The notes under the pieces were generated by a model. The model was not told the DNA's origin, searched no databases, and saw only the letters and a program-made list of their open reading frames with translations. Both the position numbers and the translations under genes were made by a program. Positions 1-9,346 of a stretch of DNA of 64,000 bases are shown here, piece after piece. Source of the stretch: Actinomadura fibrosa (GTDB lineage Bacteria > Actinomycetota > Actinomycetes > Streptosporangiales > Streptosporangiaceae); contig NZ_CAACUY010000017.1 of the NCBI RefSeq assembly GCF_900659615.1, positions 1-64,000 of the forward strand, read 5' to 3'. Numbering within the stretch: the stretch's first letter is position 1; every line of letters starts with the position of its first letter.

Positions 1-1
1 G

Positions 2-1822
2 GGGATGGCGGCGGTGCAGATCGCGCGTCATCTGGGTGCGGAGGTGTTCGCGACCGCGAGTCCGGCCAAGCATGCGGTGCTGGAGGAGATGGGCATCGAT
101 GGTGGGCATCGGGCGTCGTCGCGTGATGTGGGGTTCGAGCAGCGGTTCCGGGAGGCGACCGGTGGGCGTGGTGTGGATGTGGTGTTGAACGCGCTGGCCG
201 GGGAGTTCACTGACGCGTCCCTGCGCCTGCTGGCCGAGGGTGGCCGGTTCGTGGAGATGGGCAAGACCGACGTCCGGGAGGACCCGGGCGTCTGGTACCG
301 GGCGTTCGACGTGGTGGCGGACGCGGGCCCGGATCAGGTCGGAGTGATGCTCGGGCGCTTGGGCGAGCTGTTCGCCGAGGGCGTGCTCGAACCGCCGCCG
401 ACCCGGACGTGGCCGCTCGGACGGGCACGCCAGGCGATGCGCATGATGAGCCAGGGGCTCCACGTCGGCAAGGTGGTCCTGGACGTCCCGGCGGCGTTCG
501 ACCCCGACGGCACCGTGCTGATCACCGGTGGGACCGGCGCGCTGGGAGAGGCGGTCGCCGAGCATGTGGTCGGCGCTTGGGGTGCCCGGCACATCGTGCT
601 GGTCAGCCGCCGCGGTGCCGATGCGCCTGGGGTGCGGGAGCTGGTGGACCGGCTCGAAGCCGAGGTGCGGGTCGTGGCGGCCGATGTGGGCGACCCCGCC
701 GCGGTGGCGCGGGTGGTCGCCGGGATCGATCCGGCGCATCCCCTGACGGGGGTGATCCACGCGGCCGGGACGGTCGACGACGGCCTGATCGGTGATCTGA
801 CGCCGGATCGGCTGGCGGGTGTGTGGTCTGCCAAGGTGGATGGTCTGGTGAATCTGGATGCCGCGACCGCTGGTGCGCGGCTGGGCTTTTTCGTGGTGTT
901 CTCCTCGGCGGCGGCGACGCTGGGCAGTCCCGGGCAGGCCAACTACGCGGCGGCCAACGCCTACTGCGACGCGTTCATGGCCCGCCGCCGCGCCGCCGGG
1001 CTGCCCGGACTGTCGATCGGCTGGGGACTGTGGGAACAGACCAGCGCCATGACCGGCCACCTCACCGACACCGACCTCGCCCGCATCCGGCGGGGCGGGC
1101 TGCGCCCGCTGGCGACCGGGCACGCGCTGGCGCTGCTGGACGAGGCGATGCGGGACGGACGCGCCCACCTGGCCGCCTTCGACCTGGATTCCGCCGCGCC
1201 GCCGGACGCCGTGCCGGCCGTCCTGCGCGACCTCGCCGCCGGGCCGGTGCGCAGGCGGACCGCGGCGAGCGCCCAGGCGCGTCCCGGAGACCTGGAGGCG
1301 GAGCTCGGTGCCCTGCCCCCCGCCGAGCGGGAGCGCGCCGTCCTCGCGCTCGTCCGCACCCATGCCGCCGCGACGCTCGGCCACCCCGACGCCGCCGCGG
1401 TGCACCCCGAGACCACGTTCAAGGACCTCGGCTTCGACTCCCTCACCGCGGTCGAGCTGCGCAACCGGCTCGCCGCGGCCACCGGCCTGCGCCTGCCCCC
1501 GGCGCTGGTGTTCGACTATCCGGATCCCGCCGCGCTGGCCGGATACCTGCACGGGCGGCTGTGCCCGGACGCCGCGGCGGCGCCCGCCCCGGCCGCCCTC
1601 GACGCCGCGCTCGGCGAGCTGGCGAGGCTGGAAGGCGTGCTCGCGGCCCTCCCCGCCGACGTCCTGGACTCCGGGGCGGTCACGGCGCGGCTGGAGGCGC
1701 TGCTCGGAACCTGGAAGGCAGGCCGCGGCCGCGCCAACGGCGGCAGCGCCGCCGAACGCCTGGACGAGGCGTCCCCCGACCAGGTGCTGGAGTTCATCGA
1801 CAACGAGCTCGGGCTGTCCTGA
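2..1822 (+). CDS. Type I modular polyketide synthase, C-terminal part (ER-KR-ACP-docking tail)
   Basis: The gene enters from the left edge, so only the last 606 codons are seen. The first ~160 residues are the nucleotide-binding half of an enoylreductase. A ketoreductase follows from about residue 169 (TGGTGALG cofactor loop; VDD at the position of the B-type LDD motif; YAAANAYCD with the catalytic Tyr/Asn region). An acyl carrier protein has LGFDSL with the phosphopantetheine serine near residue 479. The last ~75 residues are helical and end in SPDQVLEFIDNELG, typical of a C-terminal docking domain, and there is no thioesterase. The protein should therefore pass its chain to another PKS subunit that lies outside this window. 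Product unknown. Confidence 0.95.
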   Translation, partial: GMAAVQIARHLGAEVFATASPAKHAVLEEMGIDGGHRASSRDVGFEQRFREATGGRGVDVVLNALAGEFTDASLRLLAEGGRFVEMGKTDVREDPGVWYRAFDVVADAGPDQVGVMLGRLGELFAEGVLEPPPTRTWPLGRARQAMRMMSQGLHVGKVVLDVPAAFDPDGTVLITGGTGALGEAVAEHVVGAWGARHIVLVSRRGADAPGVRELVDRLEAEVRVVAADVGDPAAVARVVAGIDPAHPLTGVIHAAGTVDDGLIGDLTPDRLAGVWSAKVDGLVNLDAATAGARLGFFVVFSSAAATLGSPGQANYAAANAYCDAFMARRRAAGLPGLSIGWGLWEQTSAMTGHLTDTDLARIRRGGLRPLATGHALALLDEAMRDGRAHLAAFDLDSAAPPDAVPAVLRDLAAGPVRRRTAASAQARPGDLEAELGALPPAERERAVLALVRTHAAATLGHPDAAAVHPETTFKDLGFDSLTAVELRNRLAAATGLRLPPALVFDYPDPAALAGYLHGRLCPDAAAAPAPAALDAALGELARLEGVLAALPADVLDSGAVTARLEALLGTWKAGRGRANGGSAAERLDEASPDQVLEFIDNELGLS

Positions 1823-1878
1823 CCGGGGCGGGCCCGGAACGCACCTGGTCCGGCAGGCACCTGGTCCCGAACGCACCT

Positions 1879-1911
1879 GATCCCCGCCATCACCACTCGA
1901 TGGCGGGGATC
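1879..1911. terminator. Bidirectional terminator hairpin
   Basis: A perfect 13-bp inverted repeat (GATCCCCGCCATC and its complement) with a 7-nt loop lies between the convergent PKS and flavin monooxygenase genes, so it can end transcription from both sides. There is no long T tract, as is usual in actinomycetes. Confidence 0.8.
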
Positions 1912-1964
1912 GGGTGCGCGTGGGCCGCGCCGGCGCCCGCGTCGTCGCCGGGCCGCCCCGGCTC

Positions 1965-3392
1965 TCAGCGGGCGCCGCGCAGCACCGGGGACCGCGGTTC
2001 CAGGTTCGCGATCGCCAGCTCCTCGGCGCTCAGCGGCGGACCGGCGAGCTCGGGAAGCCGCTCGGCCCGCTGGATCAGCGTGAAGAAGCGGCTGGTGCCG
2101 AGCTCGGACTGGGGAGCGCTCATGCTCAGCACGTCGGTGACCACGTCGGACACCTCGCGGGACAGCATCGATCCGCTGGCGACGAGGTCGACGAACTGGT
2201 GCACCGCCGACGATCCCAGGTTGAGCCGCGGATCGCTGGAGTGGTTGCGGCAGCCGACGTACTCCAGATCCTTGGACGCCGCCATGAGCCACGGGTCGTC
2301 CACGGTCTCGCCGATCGCCCGCTGCAGGTCGTGCGCCGCGCCGGGGCCGAGGCCGCCGCCGAGCCGCCGGTCCAGCACGGCCGCGGCACGGGCGGCGGCG
2401 CTCATCCCGTGACCGTGGATCGGGTTGAACGCCGCGAGCGAGTCGCCGAGGACGAGCAGGCCGTCCGGCCACCGGTCGAGCCGCTCGGGATAGAGCCGCC
2501 GGTTCGCCCCGATGCGCGACACGAAGACCGGGGTGATCGGCTCGACCGGAGCGATGAGCTGGGCGACGAGCGGATCGCGGAGCGACCGCGCGTAGGGGAG
2601 GAAGTCCTCCTCGGTGGTGGGCAGGTCCCCGCCGCGCGTGCAGGAGAGGGTCACCATCCAGCGGCCGCCCTCCTGGGGGAAGACCACCCCGAAGCGGCCC
2701 GGCCTGCGCTCCCGGTGGTCGGCGGCGACGTTGACGGCGGGGAAGCCGGCGGTCGCGCCGGGAGGCGCCACGAACTGCCTGGTGGAGTAGGCGATGCCCG
2801 CGTCGACGATGTCCACCTCGACGGGCGGGAGGCCGAGTGCCGACAGCCACTTGCGCAGCCCGGAGCCGCGTCCGGTGGCGTCGATCACCAGGTCCGCTTC
2901 GAGCACCTCCCGCGCGCCGTCGTCGAGGCCGTGCACCTCCACGCCGGACACCCGGGTGCCGTCGCCGGTCAGGGTGACGGCCTCGGTCCGCTGGCGCAGG
3001 GTGATCCGGTCGCTGGCCAGGACCTGCTCGCGGACCGTCCAGTCGAGCAGCGGCCTGCCGCACATGATGACGTACTGCCTCGGCGGGAAGCGGTGCTGCC
3101 AGCCGTGCGACGTCAGCGTCACCACGTCCTCGTGGAAACCGATCTTGCGTGCGCCGGCGGCCAGCACCCGGTCGATCGTGCCGGGCAGCAGGCTCTCGAC
3201 GATGCGGGCGCCGCCCGACCACAGCACGTGGACGTGGCGGGCCTGGGGGAGGCCCTTGCGCTGCGCGGGACCGCCGGGGAGGACGTCGCGGTCCACCACG
3301 GTGACGGACTCCAGGTGACGGGCCAGCACGTGCGCGGCCAGCATCCCCGCCCAGCTCCCGCCGAGCACGATCCCATGACGAGGTTCGGTCAC
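1965..3392 (-). CDS. FAD-dependent monooxygenase (polyketide epoxidase/hydroxylase-like)
   Basis: About 475 residues. The N-terminus has a flavin-binding Rossmann fold (IVLGGSWAGMLAA) and a second FAD motif near residue 310 (LLVLGDSLAAFNP). The GLPQARHVHVLW segment is typical of the group of soluble flavin epoxidases/hydroxylases found in polyketide clusters (MonCI- and LasC-type) and of related squalene-epoxidase-like enzymes. The GTG at 3392 is chosen because AAGGGA sits about 7 nt upstream; an ATG at 3419 would add nine residues without an SD. Its place between the PKS and the SARP suggests tailoring of the polyketide. Epoxidation rather than hydroxylation is inference. Confidence 0.82.
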   Translation of the reverse strand: MTEPRHGIVLGGSWAGMLAAHVLARHLESVTVVDRDVLPGGPAQRKGLPQARHVHVLWSGGARIVESLLPGTIDRVLAAGARKIGFHEDVVTLTSHGWQHRFPPRQYVIMCGRPLLDWTVREQVLASDRITLRQRTEAVTLTGDGTRVSGVEVHGLDDGAREVLEADLVIDATGRGSGLRKWLSALGLPPVEVDIVDAGIAYSTRQFVAPPGATAGFPAVNVAADHRERRPGRFGVVFPQEGGRWMVTLSCTRGGDLPTTEEDFLPYARSLRDPLVAQLIAPVEPITPVFVSRIGANRRLYPERLDRWPDGLLVLGDSLAAFNPIHGHGMSAAARAAAVLDRRLGGGLGPGAAHDLQRAIGETVDDPWLMAASKDLEYVGCRNHSSDPRLNLGSSAVHQFVDLVASGSMLSREVSDVVTDVLSMSAPQSELGTSRFFTLIQRAERLPELAGPPLSAEELAIANLEPRSPVLRGAR

Positions 3393-4151
3393 GCTGACGT
3401 CCCTTCGCTGAGGTGACATGGCATGCCCGCGAGCGAGGCGACGCGGTGTCCGACCATGGTCGCCGGGACCGCTTAAGCGGGACTTGGGCCGGCCGCGCGC
3501 GTTCTGTTTTGTCCTGCCAAAGCGCCGCCCGGGGTAATAGGGGTGCCTTCGGAACGTCCACTCGCGCGGCCCCTATCGCGGCCCGCGGGCGACGCCGCCC
3601 ACCGGTCGGCGGACGAGCCGCCGAGCCCATGCCGAGGCTCGGGATCCCTGGTGGGAACGCTTTCGTGAAGCACTTCCGTCCGGTCACCGAAAGTGACCGC
3701 GCGCTGGTCGCGCGGCGGAAATCCGCACTCCAAAGATGATCTTGAAAGGTGTGGAAATCCCATGTCCGGGCCGCGCAAGTGGGTAGGGGGTCACGGCGAT
3801 TCTACGGGTTGCTCGCGTTCGAGCGGCGACGGGGATAGGGGTTTTTATACGGGTACCAGTCCAGCCTGGTTCCCCGCATTATCGACAATGTGCCGGGGCC
3901 GGCGGCAACTGCTCCCTCTTTCACCCGTTGCCGCGCGGCGCAGTGGGCCGAGCCTGGGAAGGGGGGAAGCGACCGGACGTGATGTGGGCCTGATGCCGTT
4001 CGCGTCGGCAGAGCGTTTCCCCGGCGGATCGCCTGGAGGCCGGATCGCGGGCCCTCGCACGTCGCCCGACGGGATCCGCGGTACCGAAGTGACGGCGGTG
4101 GCGCGGTGCCGGCCCCATGGTGCTGAGCCCGATCCGGAGGAGAAGTGCATC
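3393..4151. promoter_or_regulatory. Long divergent regulatory region with inverted repeats
   Basis: This 759-bp stretch separates the divergent monooxygenase and SARP genes. I see no convincing gene. It holds three inverted repeats: CCGAGCC-N8-GGCTCGG (3621-3642), CGGTCAC-N5-GTGACCG (3681-3699) and CCGCGCG-N5-CGCGCGG (about 3697-3715). These could be operators or attenuator-like structures. Reading frames through it lack family resemblance and are probably chance open frames of GC-rich DNA. Confidence 0.5.
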
Positions 4152-4922
4152 GTGCGGTATGAAGTCCTCGGGCCCTTGCGGGTCGTCGACGGCGACGAGA
4201 GCTCCACCATCAGTGCGCGCAAGATAGAGACGGTGCTGGCCGTGCTGCTCATCCGCTGCGACCAGGTCGTGGCGCTCGACCGGCTCATCGACGAGATCTG
4301 GGACGACGCGCCGCCGCGGCGGGCGGTGGCGGGGCTGCACGTCTACATCTCGCAGGTCCGCAAGTTCCTCAGCAGGCCGGGACGGGAGGACAACCCCATC
4401 GTGACGCAGGCGCCCGGCTACCTGCTGCGCAGGGGCGACGCCGAGATCGACTTCCCCCTCTTCCTCGACGCGGCCGAGCGCGGACGGGCCCTGATGCGGG
4501 ACCGGCGCTTCGAGGAGGCGGTCGCCTGCCTGGAGGCGGCGCTCGGTCTCTGGCGGGGCCCCGTGCTCGGCGACCTGCGCAGCGGGCCGATCATCGAGGG
4601 GTTCGTGACCTGGCTGACCGAGGCCCGGCTGGAGTCCCTGGAACTGCTGATCGAGGGCTGCCTGCGGCTCGGCCGGCACCGGGAGGTGATCGGCCGGCTG
4701 CACTCGCTGGTCGCGGAGAACCCGTTGCGCGAGACCTACTACCGCCAGCTCATGCTGGCCTTGTACCGGTCCGAGCGGCGGGCCGACGCGCTGCGGGTCT
4801 ACCAGGCCGCGCGCACGATGCTCAGGGAGGAGCTCGGGCTGGAACCCTGCCGCGCGCTGCGCGACCTCCAGCAGGCGATCCTGACCGCCGACCAGCGGCT
4901 CGACCTCCGTGCCGCCTCGTGA
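4152..4922 (+). CDS. SARP-family pathway activator
   Basis: A 256-residue protein of the DnrI/RedD/AfsR-N class. Residues ~10-90 form an OmpR-like winged helix (MRYEVLGPLRVVDG, then ARKIETVLAVLLI and SQVRKFL), and residues ~97-245 form the bacterial transcriptional activation domain (FLDAAERGRAL through LRVYQAARTMLREELGLEP). The GTG start has GGAGGAG about 9 nt upstream. The frame is open a further 153 codons upstream, but that extension has no family resemblance. SARPs bind heptameric direct repeats and activate antibiotic gene clusters, so this is likely the direct activator of the PKS genes. Confidence 0.93.
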   Translation: MRYEVLGPLRVVDGDESSTISARKIETVLAVLLIRCDQVVALDRLIDEIWDDAPPRRAVAGLHVYISQVRKFLSRPGREDNPIVTQAPGYLLRRGDAEIDFPLFLDAAERGRALMRDRRFEEAVACLEAALGLWRGPVLGDLRSGPIIEGFVTWLTEARLESLELLIEGCLRLGRHREVIGRLHSLVAENPLRETYYRQLMLALYRSERRADALRVYQAARTMLREELGLEPCRALRDLQQAILTADQRLDLRAAS

Positions 4923-5544
4923 CGCCGCGGTGCCGGGCGGGTGCCGGGCACCGGGCCGCGGCCGCGGCGCCGCGCCCCCGGTTTGTGTCGAAATAGTTTC
5001 GGCTATCGTCCTAATTGCCTCTTCGTTATCATTCGGTTATGCGCTCGGCGGCGGCCTGCCGCCGGGTGCCGGCTGTCCGGTCCCATGAAACTTCCGCCGG
5101 TACCGCGTCTGAATAACGGGTTAAAGCGAAGTCGACGGGGAACGGTCGGCGCGCTCGACGTTCGGTGTACGTTTTGATCTTGCTGGTCGTGGTGTCGATC
5201 ATGTATGGTCAGAAAGCGGTGGAAAGAATACCGGCTGCCCGTGCGCCCGCGTCGGCGTTCGGTAGTTTCCCGCCGTGCGCTCTTATCCGGCCCTCCTCGC
5301 CGAGCACGGTTCCGGCCTTCTCCGCGTCCGCATCGAAGCCCTACCGGCGGCCCGCCTTCCGGGTCCGGGCCGAACCATTCCCCCGGCACTACAACGAGAC
5401 CGGTCGCGTCAGTCACGGACAAATCAGCGGCTTCACAGTGGCCCGCGAGGATGTAATTATCTATTGCTATCGCCGGTGCGGCGGTGTGTGTTCATGATCG
5501 CGTTCCCTCGCGGGGAGGTCCGTGCGATCTGTGGGGAGTTTCCT
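4923..5544. promoter_or_regulatory. AT-richer leader region upstream of the LAL regulator
   Basis: A 622-bp gap with no recognisable gene, notably richer in A/T (about 4984-5215) than its surroundings. A hairpin GGCGGC-N5-GCCGCC lies at 5047-5063. A possible promoter is TTGCTG (5180-5185) and TATGGT (5204-5209) with 18-bp spacing, which would give a leader of about 330 nt before the regulator gene. Confidence 0.4.
5180..5209 (+). promoter_or_regulatory. Candidate promoter for the LAL regulator
   Basis: TTGCTG and TATGGT are separated by 18 bp, matching the vegetative actinomycete pattern (TTGNNN / TANNNT). It lies in the AT-rich part of the gap. The assignment rests on sequence pattern only. 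Confidence 0.35.
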
Positions 5545-8319
5545 GTGCTGTTGATCGAGAGGAACGATGAACTGGCGGCTCTCCAGGGCCTGCTCGGAAT
5601 TTCCCGGCAGGCCGGATACAAGGGCGCGGTGATCAGCGGCGGAATCGGCACCGGCAAGACCGCCCTGCTGCGCGCCTTCACGGACCGGGCGCTGGACTCG
5701 GGCGTGCTCGTGCTCTGCGCCGTCGCCTCCCGCGTCGAGCGGAACGTTCCGTTCGGCGTCCTGGAGCAGCTCTTCCGCAGCCCCGACCTGCCGGCCGCCG
5801 TGTCCGAGCGCGCCATGCGCTGGCTGGAGAGCGGCGGCTGGAACGCCCCGGGCCTCGACGGGGCGGCCGCCGCGCCGGTCGCCGACCAGGTCCCCACCCT
5901 CGTCCTGCGCGGCATCTGGCAGATCCTGCACGAGCTCGCCGACCACCGGCCCGTCCTGATCAGCGTGGACGAGGTGCACTACGCCGACGAGCTCTCCCTC
6001 CAGTGCCTGCTGTACCTGATCCGCCGGCTCCGGTCGGCGAGACTGCACGTCGTCTTCACCGAGAGCTCCCAGCTGAACGGAATGAACGCGACGCTGCACG
6101 GCGAATTCAACGATGAGGAATTCTTTCACCGGATCCGGCTGGAGCCGTTGACGAAGGCGGGCGTGGCCGAGATGCTCGCCGTCCACCTCGACGAGGACGC
6201 GGTGGACGACCTCGCCCCCACGTTCCACGAGGTGAGCGCCGGCTATCCGATACTCGTCCAGGCCCTCATCGAGGACTTCCGCGCCGGTTCACCGTCCCTT
6301 CCCGGAGAGATCGCGGCGGGCGAGGAGTTCCGCCGCGCGGTGCTGCGCTTCCTCCACCGGTTCGAGCCGCCGGTCATCGAAGTGGCACGTGCCATCGCGG
6401 TCCTGGACAGGCCCGCGCCGGGAGCGCTGCTCGGCCGGCTCCTCGGCATGGACGTGGAGTCGACCGTCCAGGCGGTGAACCTGCTGACGGCGGCGGAGGT
6501 CCTGGTGAACGGCTGCCTCAGGCACCCCGCGCTGCGGGCCGCGGTCCTGGGCGGCACACCGGCGACCGCCCGCCGCGCCACCCACGGCCGCATCGCCGAA
6601 CTGCTGCACAACGAGGGCGTGGCCGCCCCGGAGGTGGCCTCCCACATCGTGGCCGCCGAACGCGTCGACGCGCCGTGGGTCCTCCCGATCCTCCGGGAGG
6701 CGGCGGACTACCTGCTGGCGCGCGACGAGGTGGACGAGGGCGTCAGCTACCTGCGGGCCGCCTACCGGATGAGCGACGGGCGGCAGCGCCAGGAGATCGC
6801 GTCCAGGCTGGTCAACGCCGAATGGCGGGTCGATCCGGGAACCGTCCTGCGCCGCCTGGACGAGCTCAGCGGGTACGTGCCGGACGACGGGGACGACCTC
6901 GCCTCGACGACCTACCTGCTCTGGCACGGGCGCCTGACCGAGGCCCTGGACATCATCGACGGGCACACCGGACGCGAAGAGGCCGAAGGCCTCACCGAGC
7001 TCGCCACCGCGGGGCTGTGGGGCGCCTACCTCTACCCCGGGCGGTTCAAGGACGCGCCCATCGAGTGGTGCACCGTCCCCGGCACCGGGCGCCGGCCCTC
7101 CGGCGCGGGGCCCGCCGCGCCGGGGCTGTCCCCGGAACTGTACGGCGCCGACCTGCTCATGGCCGAGCTGGCACGCGGCGACCAGCCGACGGCCCTGAAC
7201 TGCGCCGAGAGCATCCTGGAGGGATGCCGTCTCAACGCCCGCACGCTCGCCCCGCTCACCGCGGCGCTGGCCGTCCTGATCTACAACGACAGGCTGGACG
7301 AGGCGTCCGCGTGGAGCGACTCCCTGCTGGCCGAGGCCGCCGACCGGCAGAGCCCGACCTGGCACGCGCTGTTCGCCGCGGAACGGGCGCTGGTCCAGGT
7401 CCGGCAGGGCCACCTGGCCGGCGCCGAGAGCCTCGCCGGGATCGCCCTCCAGCTGATCTCCCCGGAGAGCTGGGGCGTCGCCGTGGGGCTGCCGCTGTCC
7501 TCGCTCGTCCTGGCGAGGGTGGCGATGGGGAACCTGGCCGGGGCGGCGCAGGTCCTCGACCACCCGCTGCCCGAGGCGATGTTCCAGTCCCGCATGGGGG
7601 CGCACTACCTCTACGCGCGCGGCCGGTTCCACCTGGCGACCGAGCGCTACTGCGCGGCGCTCCACGACTTCCACGCCTGCGGCAGGCTCATGAGCGACTG
7701 GGGCATCGACCAGCCGGCCGTCGAGCCGTGGCGCAGCGGCGCGATCGAGGCGTACCTGAGACTGGGCGAGGCCGAGGAGGTCAGGCGGCTGGCCGAGGAG
7801 CAGCTCCGGCTCGTCCGGCCGGACCATCGCCGGGCCCTGGGGCTGACCCTGCGCTCCCGCGCCGCGACCTGCAGGCTGGAGGAGCGCTCGATGCTCCTCG
7901 ACAAGGCCGCCAAGCTGCTCCAGGAATGCGGCGACCGGCTCGGGCTGGCGCAGACGCTGACCGACCAGAGCCGCGTCGCGGAATTAGCCGGTGAGCCCGA
8001 ACGGGCACGGGACCTGGCCCGCGAGGCCCGCGCGCTGGTCCCCGGCGACCGGCCCGCGGTCCTCGACCACCCCCGCGGCGACGACGCCGGCCACGGCGCC
8101 TCCCCGGCCACGGCCACCCTGCCGCACAACCACCTGATCACCGAGCTCAGCCGCGCCGAGCGCCGGGTCGCCGCGCTCGCCGCCGCCGGGTACACCAACC
8201 GCGAGATCTCCGAGAAGCTCTACATCACGGTGAGCACGGTCGAACAGCACCTGACCAGGGTCTACCGCAAACTCAACGTCAAACGCATCGAGCTGCAGAC
8301 CGTCCCCCTCGAATACTGA
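5545..8319 (+). CDS. LuxR-family (LAL) transcriptional regulator with a TTA codon
   Basis: About 924 residues. A Walker A motif (GGIGTGKTALL, near residue 32-42) and a Walker B-like segment (VLISVDEVHYAD, near 135) mark an AAA-type ATPase. A long helical middle region follows, and the C-terminal ~60 residues are a LuxR helix-turn-helix (LSRAERRVAALAAAGYTNREI, STVEQHLTRVYRKLNV). The GTG start gives the usual MLLIERNDELA-like beginning and has GGGGAG 6 nt upstream; an in-frame ATG at 5494 is less likely. The leucine codon at 7984-7986 is TTA, which implies dependence on the bldA tRNA. Large ATP-binding LuxR proteins commonly activate polyketide clusters, so this gene probably works with the adjacent SARP. 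Confidence 0.93.
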   Translation: MLLIERNDELAALQGLLGISRQAGYKGAVISGGIGTGKTALLRAFTDRALDSGVLVLCAVASRVERNVPFGVLEQLFRSPDLPAAVSERAMRWLESGGWNAPGLDGAAAAPVADQVPTLVLRGIWQILHELADHRPVLISVDEVHYADELSLQCLLYLIRRLRSARLHVVFTESSQLNGMNATLHGEFNDEEFFHRIRLEPLTKAGVAEMLAVHLDEDAVDDLAPTFHEVSAGYPILVQALIEDFRAGSPSLPGEIAAGEEFRRAVLRFLHRFEPPVIEVARAIAVLDRPAPGALLGRLLGMDVESTVQAVNLLTAAEVLVNGCLRHPALRAAVLGGTPATARRATHGRIAELLHNEGVAAPEVASHIVAAERVDAPWVLPILREAADYLLARDEVDEGVSYLRAAYRMSDGRQRQEIASRLVNAEWRVDPGTVLRRLDELSGYVPDDGDDLASTTYLLWHGRLTEALDIIDGHTGREEAEGLTELATAGLWGAYLYPGRFKDAPIEWCTVPGTGRRPSGAGPAAPGLSPELYGADLLMAELARGDQPTALNCAESILEGCRLNARTLAPLTAALAVLIYNDRLDEASAWSDSLLAEAADRQSPTWHALFAAERALVQVRQGHLAGAESLAGIALQLISPESWGVAVGLPLSSLVLARVAMGNLAGAAQVLDHPLPEAMFQSRMGAHYLYARGRFHLATERYCAALHDFHACGRLMSDWGIDQPAVEPWRSGAIEAYLRLGEAEEVRRLAEEQLRLVRPDHRRALGLTLRSRAATCRLEERSMLLDKAAKLLQECGDRLGLAQTLTDQSRVAELAGEPERARDLAREARALVPGDRPAVLDHPRGDDAGHGASPATATLPHNHLITELSRAERRVAALAAAGYTNREISEKLYITVSTVEQHLTRVYRKLNVKRIELQTVPLEY

Positions 8320-8331
8320 CCCCCTTTCCGG

Positions 8332-8349
8332 CGGTGCCCGTGCCACCGG
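8332..8349. terminator. Weak hairpin between convergent genes
   Basis: CGGTG-N7-CACCG lies in the 37-bp gap between the convergent LAL and LacI genes. The stem is short, so the terminator call is tentative. Confidence 0.35.
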
Positions 8350-8356
8350 CGGCGCT

Positions 8357-9346
8357 TCAGGTGGAGTCGCGGACGATGAGCTCGACGGGGAAGATCACCG
8401 GTGTCGTGTCGTCCGCCCCGTCCAGGACCATCCGGACGATGGTCCTGGCGACCTCGGCGATCGGCTGGCGGACGGTGGTCAGCGGCGGGTCGGTGAAGCG
8501 GGCGGCGTCGATGTCGTCGAAGCCGACGACGGCGACGTCGTCGGGAACGCGGCGGCCCGCCCTGCGCAGGGCGTACAGGGCGCCGGTCGCCATCAGGTCG
8601 CTCGCGGCGAACACCGCGTCGAGGCCGGGATCGTCCTCAAGGAGCTGGGCCATCGCGGCCGCCCCCGACTCACGGGTGAAGTCGCCGATGGCGGCCAGCG
8701 ACCGGCGGCCGGTACCGGAGAGGATCTCGCGGTAGCCGGCGAGCCGGTCCAGCCCCGCGGACATGTCGGGCGGTCCGCTGATGGTGGCGATGCGCCGCCG
8801 CCCCCTGTCCAGGAGGTGCTGCACGGCCGCCCGCGCGCCCCCGACGTTGTCGGCGTCGCAGTACGGGGGCCTGGCCGTGGACACCGGGCGGCCGTGCGAC
8901 ACCACGGGCACGCCCGTCCGCAGGAGGGCCGCGGGCAGGGGGTCCGCCCCGTGCAGGGACAGCAGGATGACGCCGTCCACGTGGCCGCCCGCGACGTACC
9001 GCTCGACCCTGGCCTGCCCGTCCGGAGAGGACGGCATCATCAGCACGGCCTGTCTGTCGGCCGTCTCCAGCTCCAGGCACACCGTGCGGATGACCTGGGA
9101 GAAGAAGGGATCGTCGGAGAAGACGCGCGCGGGCGGCTCGGAGACCACCAGCCCGATCGATCCCGTGCGCTGCGTGACGAGACTGCGCGCCGCCGGGTTC
9201 GGGACGTAGCCGAGTTCCTTCACCGCGCGCAGTACGGCCGTGCGGATGTCGGGGTTCACGGTGTCCGACCCGTTGACCACGCGCGACACCGTGGCGCGGG
9301 AGACCCCCGCCCTGGCCGCCACGGCCTCCAGCGTAGGACGCTTCAT
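8357..9346 (-). CDS. LacI-family transcriptional repressor
   Basis: A 329-residue LacI/GalR regulator. The N-terminus (PTLEAVAARAGVSRATVSRVVNG) is the DNA-binding helix-turn-helix with the hinge (NPAARSLVTQRTG), and the rest is a periplasmic-binding-protein-like sugar sensor (GVILLSLHG, VFAASDLMATGAL, VVGFDDIDAARFTDPPLTTV). A GGGGGA SD precedes the ATG. It is divergent from the secreted glucanase, and two copies of the palindrome GAGAGCGCTCTC lie between them. That core resembles operators of CebR/CelR-type regulators of beta-glucan use. The likely inducer is an oligosaccharide released by the glucanase; this is inference. Confidence 0.93.
   Translation of the reverse strand: MKRPTLEAVAARAGVSRATVSRVVNGSDTVNPDIRTAVLRAVKELGYVPNPAARSLVTQRTGSIGLVVSEPPARVFSDDPFFSQVIRTVCLELETADRQAVLMMPSSPDGQARVERYVAGGHVDGVILLSLHGADPLPAALLRTGVPVVSHGRPVSTARPPYCDADNVGGARAAVQHLLDRGRRRIATISGPPDMSAGLDRLAGYREILSGTGRRSLAAIGDFTRESGAAAMAQLLEDDPGLDAVFAASDLMATGALYALRRAGRRVPDDVAVVGFDDIDAARFTDPPLTTVRQPIAEVARTIVRMVLDGADDTTPVIFPVELIVRDST

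Noticed and set aside
1516..3687. A 723-codon frame opposite the PKS end and overlapping the monooxygenase
   Set aside because: It is a shifted frame of the monooxygenase with Arg/Pro/Gly-rich composition and crosses a strong terminator.
3693..4151. N-terminal extension of the SARP frame
   Set aside because: The 153 extra codons lack SARP resemblance; a good SD precedes the GTG at 4152.
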